In this document: positions 62,213 to 64,000 of the stretch, piece after piece | Position numbering within the stretch: the stretch's first letter is position 1 | Layout of the letters: the number at the start of each line of letters is the position of its first letter | NCBI GenBank assembly: GCA_963555705.1 | Contig: OY743174.1 | Span: 28,771,608-28,835,607, forward strand | Length of the DNA: 64,000 nucleotides | From: Ligustrum vulgare | Taxonomy: Eukaryota > Streptophyta > Magnoliopsida > Lamiales > Oleaceae | Direction of reading: 5' to 3' | Position numbers and translations under genes: made by a program | The notes under the pieces: generated by a model | Told to the model about the DNA's origin: nothing | Seen by the model: only the letters and a program-made list of their open reading frames with translations | Database searches by the model: none

Positions 62213-64000
62213 GCACTTTTTTTAATATTTTAATTCTTTTAATTTTTATATTGCAATTCAAAATATTTTTCATACATATAAAGTATGAACTCTTTCCTTT
62301 CTCACACAAAAATCATTTAAATAAATCACAACTCTTGTATAATATATGATTTCTGTAACGTCCTTCAATTAGTGAGAAAAAAAGAAAAAATTCGAACCTC
62401 TTTATTTAATTTTTTTACTTGAATATTGATTATTTTTTTTAAAAAAAAACTACTAAAAATATTTAAAGGGGAAACCATTTTTTATTATTATTTTACCATC
62501 AAGCCTTTTTTGGAGTATCTTACCCTCGCATCTTTTCAATAATTTCCTATTCACCGTAGTTTTAATTAATGCACTTTTTTTAAAATTTTAATTCTTTTAT
62601 TTTTATATTGCAATTCAAAATATTTTTCATACATATAAAGTATGAACTCTTTACTTTCTCACAGAAAAAATCATTTAAATAAAATTCAAAACCCTTGTAT
62701 AATATATGATTTGTGTAACGTCCTTCAATTAGTGAGAGAAAAAGAAAAAATGCGAACCTCTTTAATTAATTTCTTTTTTCATGAATATTAATTTTTTTTA
62801 AAAAAAATAAGAACTACTAAAAAACTTTAAAGGGAAACATTTTTGTTATTTTTATTTTACCATCAAGCCTTTTTTGGAGTATCTTAACCTCGCATCATTT
62901 CAATAATTTCCTATTCACCGTAGTTTTAATTAATGCACTTTTTTTAATATTTTAATTCTTTTAATTTTTATATTGCAATTCAAAATATTTTTCATACATA
63001 TAAAGTATGAACTCTTTCCTTTCTCACACAAAAAAATCATTTAAATGAAATTCACAACTCTTGTATAATATATGATTTCTGTAACGTCCTTCAATTAGTG
63101 AGAGAAAAAGAAAAAATTCGAACCTCTTTATTTAATTTTTTTACTTGAATATTAATTATTTTTTTAAAAAAAGAAAAAACTACCAAAAAACTTTAAAGGA
63201 AATCATTTTTTTTATTATTATTTTACCATCAAGCCTTTTTTGGAGTATCTTACCCTCGCATCTTTTCAATAATTTCCTATTCACCGTAGTTTTAATTAAT
63301 GCACTTTTTTTAATATTTTAATTCTTTTAATTTTTATATTGCAATTCAAAATATTTTTCATACATATAAAGTATGAACTCTTTCCTTTCTCACACAAAAA
63401 TCATTTAAATAAATCACAACTCTTGTATAATATATGATTTCTGTAACGTCCTTCAATTAGTGAGAAAAAAAGAAAAAATTCGAACCTCTTTATTTAATTT
63501 TTTTACTTGAATATTGATTATTTTTTTTAAAAAAAAACTACTAAAAATATTTAAAGGGGAAACCATTTTTTATTATTATTTTACCATCAAGCCTTTTTTG
63601 GAGTATCTTACCCTCGCATCTTTTCAATAATTTCCTATTCACCGTAGTTTTAATTAATGCACTTTTTTTAAAATTTTAATTCTTTTATTTTTATATTGCA
63701 ATTCAAAATATTTTTCATACATATAAAGTATGAACTCTTTACTTTCTCACAGAAAAAATCATTTAAATAAAATTCAAAACCCTTGTATAATATATGATTT
63801 GTGTAACGTCCTTCAATTAGTGAGAGAAAAAGAAAAAATGCGAACCTCTTTAATTAATTTCTTTTTTCATGAATATTAATTTTTTTTAAAAAAAATAAGA
63901 ACTACTAAAAAACTTTAAAGGGAAACATTTTTGTTATTTTTATTTTACCATCAAGCCTTTTTTGGAGTATCTTAACCTCGCATCATTTCAATAATTTCCT
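62213..64000 (+). repeat. a-b-c trimer region (about 1087 bp period), cut by the window end
   Basis: Monomers b (62213), c (62571), a (62935), b (63301) and c (63659, incomplete at 64000). With hybrid j as the first a, this is two copies of a-b-c without d and e. Both c monomers carry TTTGTGTAACG, a private C to G change in the conserved block, at 62713 and 63801, 1088 bp apart, so the second copy is a recent duplicate. Confidence 0.9.

Larger units (their letters stand above)
1..64000 (+). repeat. Satellite DNA array, monomer about 362 bp, about 177 head-to-tail copies
   Basis: The same roughly 360-base unit recurs without interruption from the first to the last base. Anchor motifs such as CTATTCACCGTAG, TTAATTAATGCAC and GGAGTATCTTA return every 358 to 369 bases, always in the same orientation. 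Between 13787 and 61907 there are 133 monomers in 48,120 bp. A hand count on one monomer gives about 23% GC. Most of the length variation sits in T-run/A-run junctions. Every monomer has stops in all frames that matter, and no unique DNA separates monomers. Such an array is typical of eukaryotic centromeric or pericentromeric heterochromatin; that location is inference. No transposon, tRNA, rRNA or conserved protein gene is embedded. The strand given is only the strand as presented. Confidence 0.99.

Noticed and set aside
1..64000. CRISPR array
   Set aside because: The whole period repeats; there are no short repeats with unique spacers, the period is about 362 bp, and no cas genes are present.
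1..64000. Organelle control region or AT-rich bacterial or viral DNA
   Set aside because: At least 64 kb of tandem repeats with layered HORs and no gene is far outside organelle, bacterial or viral genome organisation.
1..64000. Transposon or LTR origin (terminal repeats, target-site duplications, coding remnants)
   Set aside because: No terminal inverted repeats, primer binding site, polypurine tract with coding remnant, or target duplication could be seen at monomer or HOR borders.
54..64000. Hairpins with T-runs (such as CCTTTTTTGG) as terminators
   Set aside because: They repeat in every monomer, lack GC-rich stems and follow no gene.
1..64000. Assembly artefact producing the repeated HOR blocks
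   Set aside because: Not excluded, but less likely as the sole cause: blocks carry their own private changes and the units differ in length and marker combinations. Copy numbers of near-identical units may still be wrong and need long-read support.

Overview
The whole 64,000-base window is one uninterrupted, head-to-tail satellite DNA array. I see no gene, RNA gene, mobile element, CRISPR array or unique sequence in it. The repeating monomer is about 362 bp: 133 monomers span 48,120 bp between two equivalent points at 13787 and 61907, which gives about 177 monomers for the window. A hand count on one monomer gives about 23% GC. All copies point the same way. Array size, monomer length (about two nucleosomes) and layered higher-order repeats (HORs) indicate nuclear heterochromatin of a eukaryote, most plausibly centromeric or pericentromeric. 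The species cannot be told from the sequence. AT-rich satellites of about 360 bp are known from, for example, Tribolium beetles (TCAST family), but I could not compare sequences.

Monomers fall into recognisable variant types, which I call a, b, c, d, e (the main set), f to j (rarer or mosaic) and k, a2, b1, c1, f1 (left part only). Monomer boundaries are set at the G of the TTAATTAATGCAC motif. In type letters the layout is: 1-4704, mixed b1/c1/k/f1/a/a2 with a tetramer of 1455 bp repeated twice; 4345-8314, trimer c1-k-f1 of 1083 bp; 8315-13728, mostly d-like monomers with little higher-order structure; 13729-18064, six-monomer unit (e-e-a-b-c-d, 2168 bp) twice; 16615-31093, five-monomer unit (a-b-c-d-e, 1810 bp) eight times; 31094-34709, ten-monomer super-unit (a-b-c-d-f-c-d-e-g-e, 3616 bp); 34710-36518, scrambled hybrids; 36519-41947, three more five-monomer units; 41948-44849, two four-monomer units that lack b; 44850-48465, the ten-monomer unit again; 48466-50632, f-c-d-e-g-e; 50633-56421, a nine- and a seven-monomer unit carrying the hybrid i; 56422-60037, the ten-monomer unit a third time; 60038-64000, a-b-c-d-f, then hybrid j, then an a-b-c trimer that runs off the end.

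The array reads as a record of unequal exchange and gene conversion: nested duplications (1810 inside 3620), a clean one-monomer deletion that was then duplicated, mosaic monomers with a head of one type and a tail of another, and private substitutions shared by blocks more than 14 kb apart. A 38-bp stretch in each monomer is almost invariant. Two short dyad symmetries occur in most types, but both are degraded in type e, so every fifth monomer differs structurally.

Types, markers and coordinates were read by eye. Block borders should be good to a few bases, but I did not compute alignments or percent identities.
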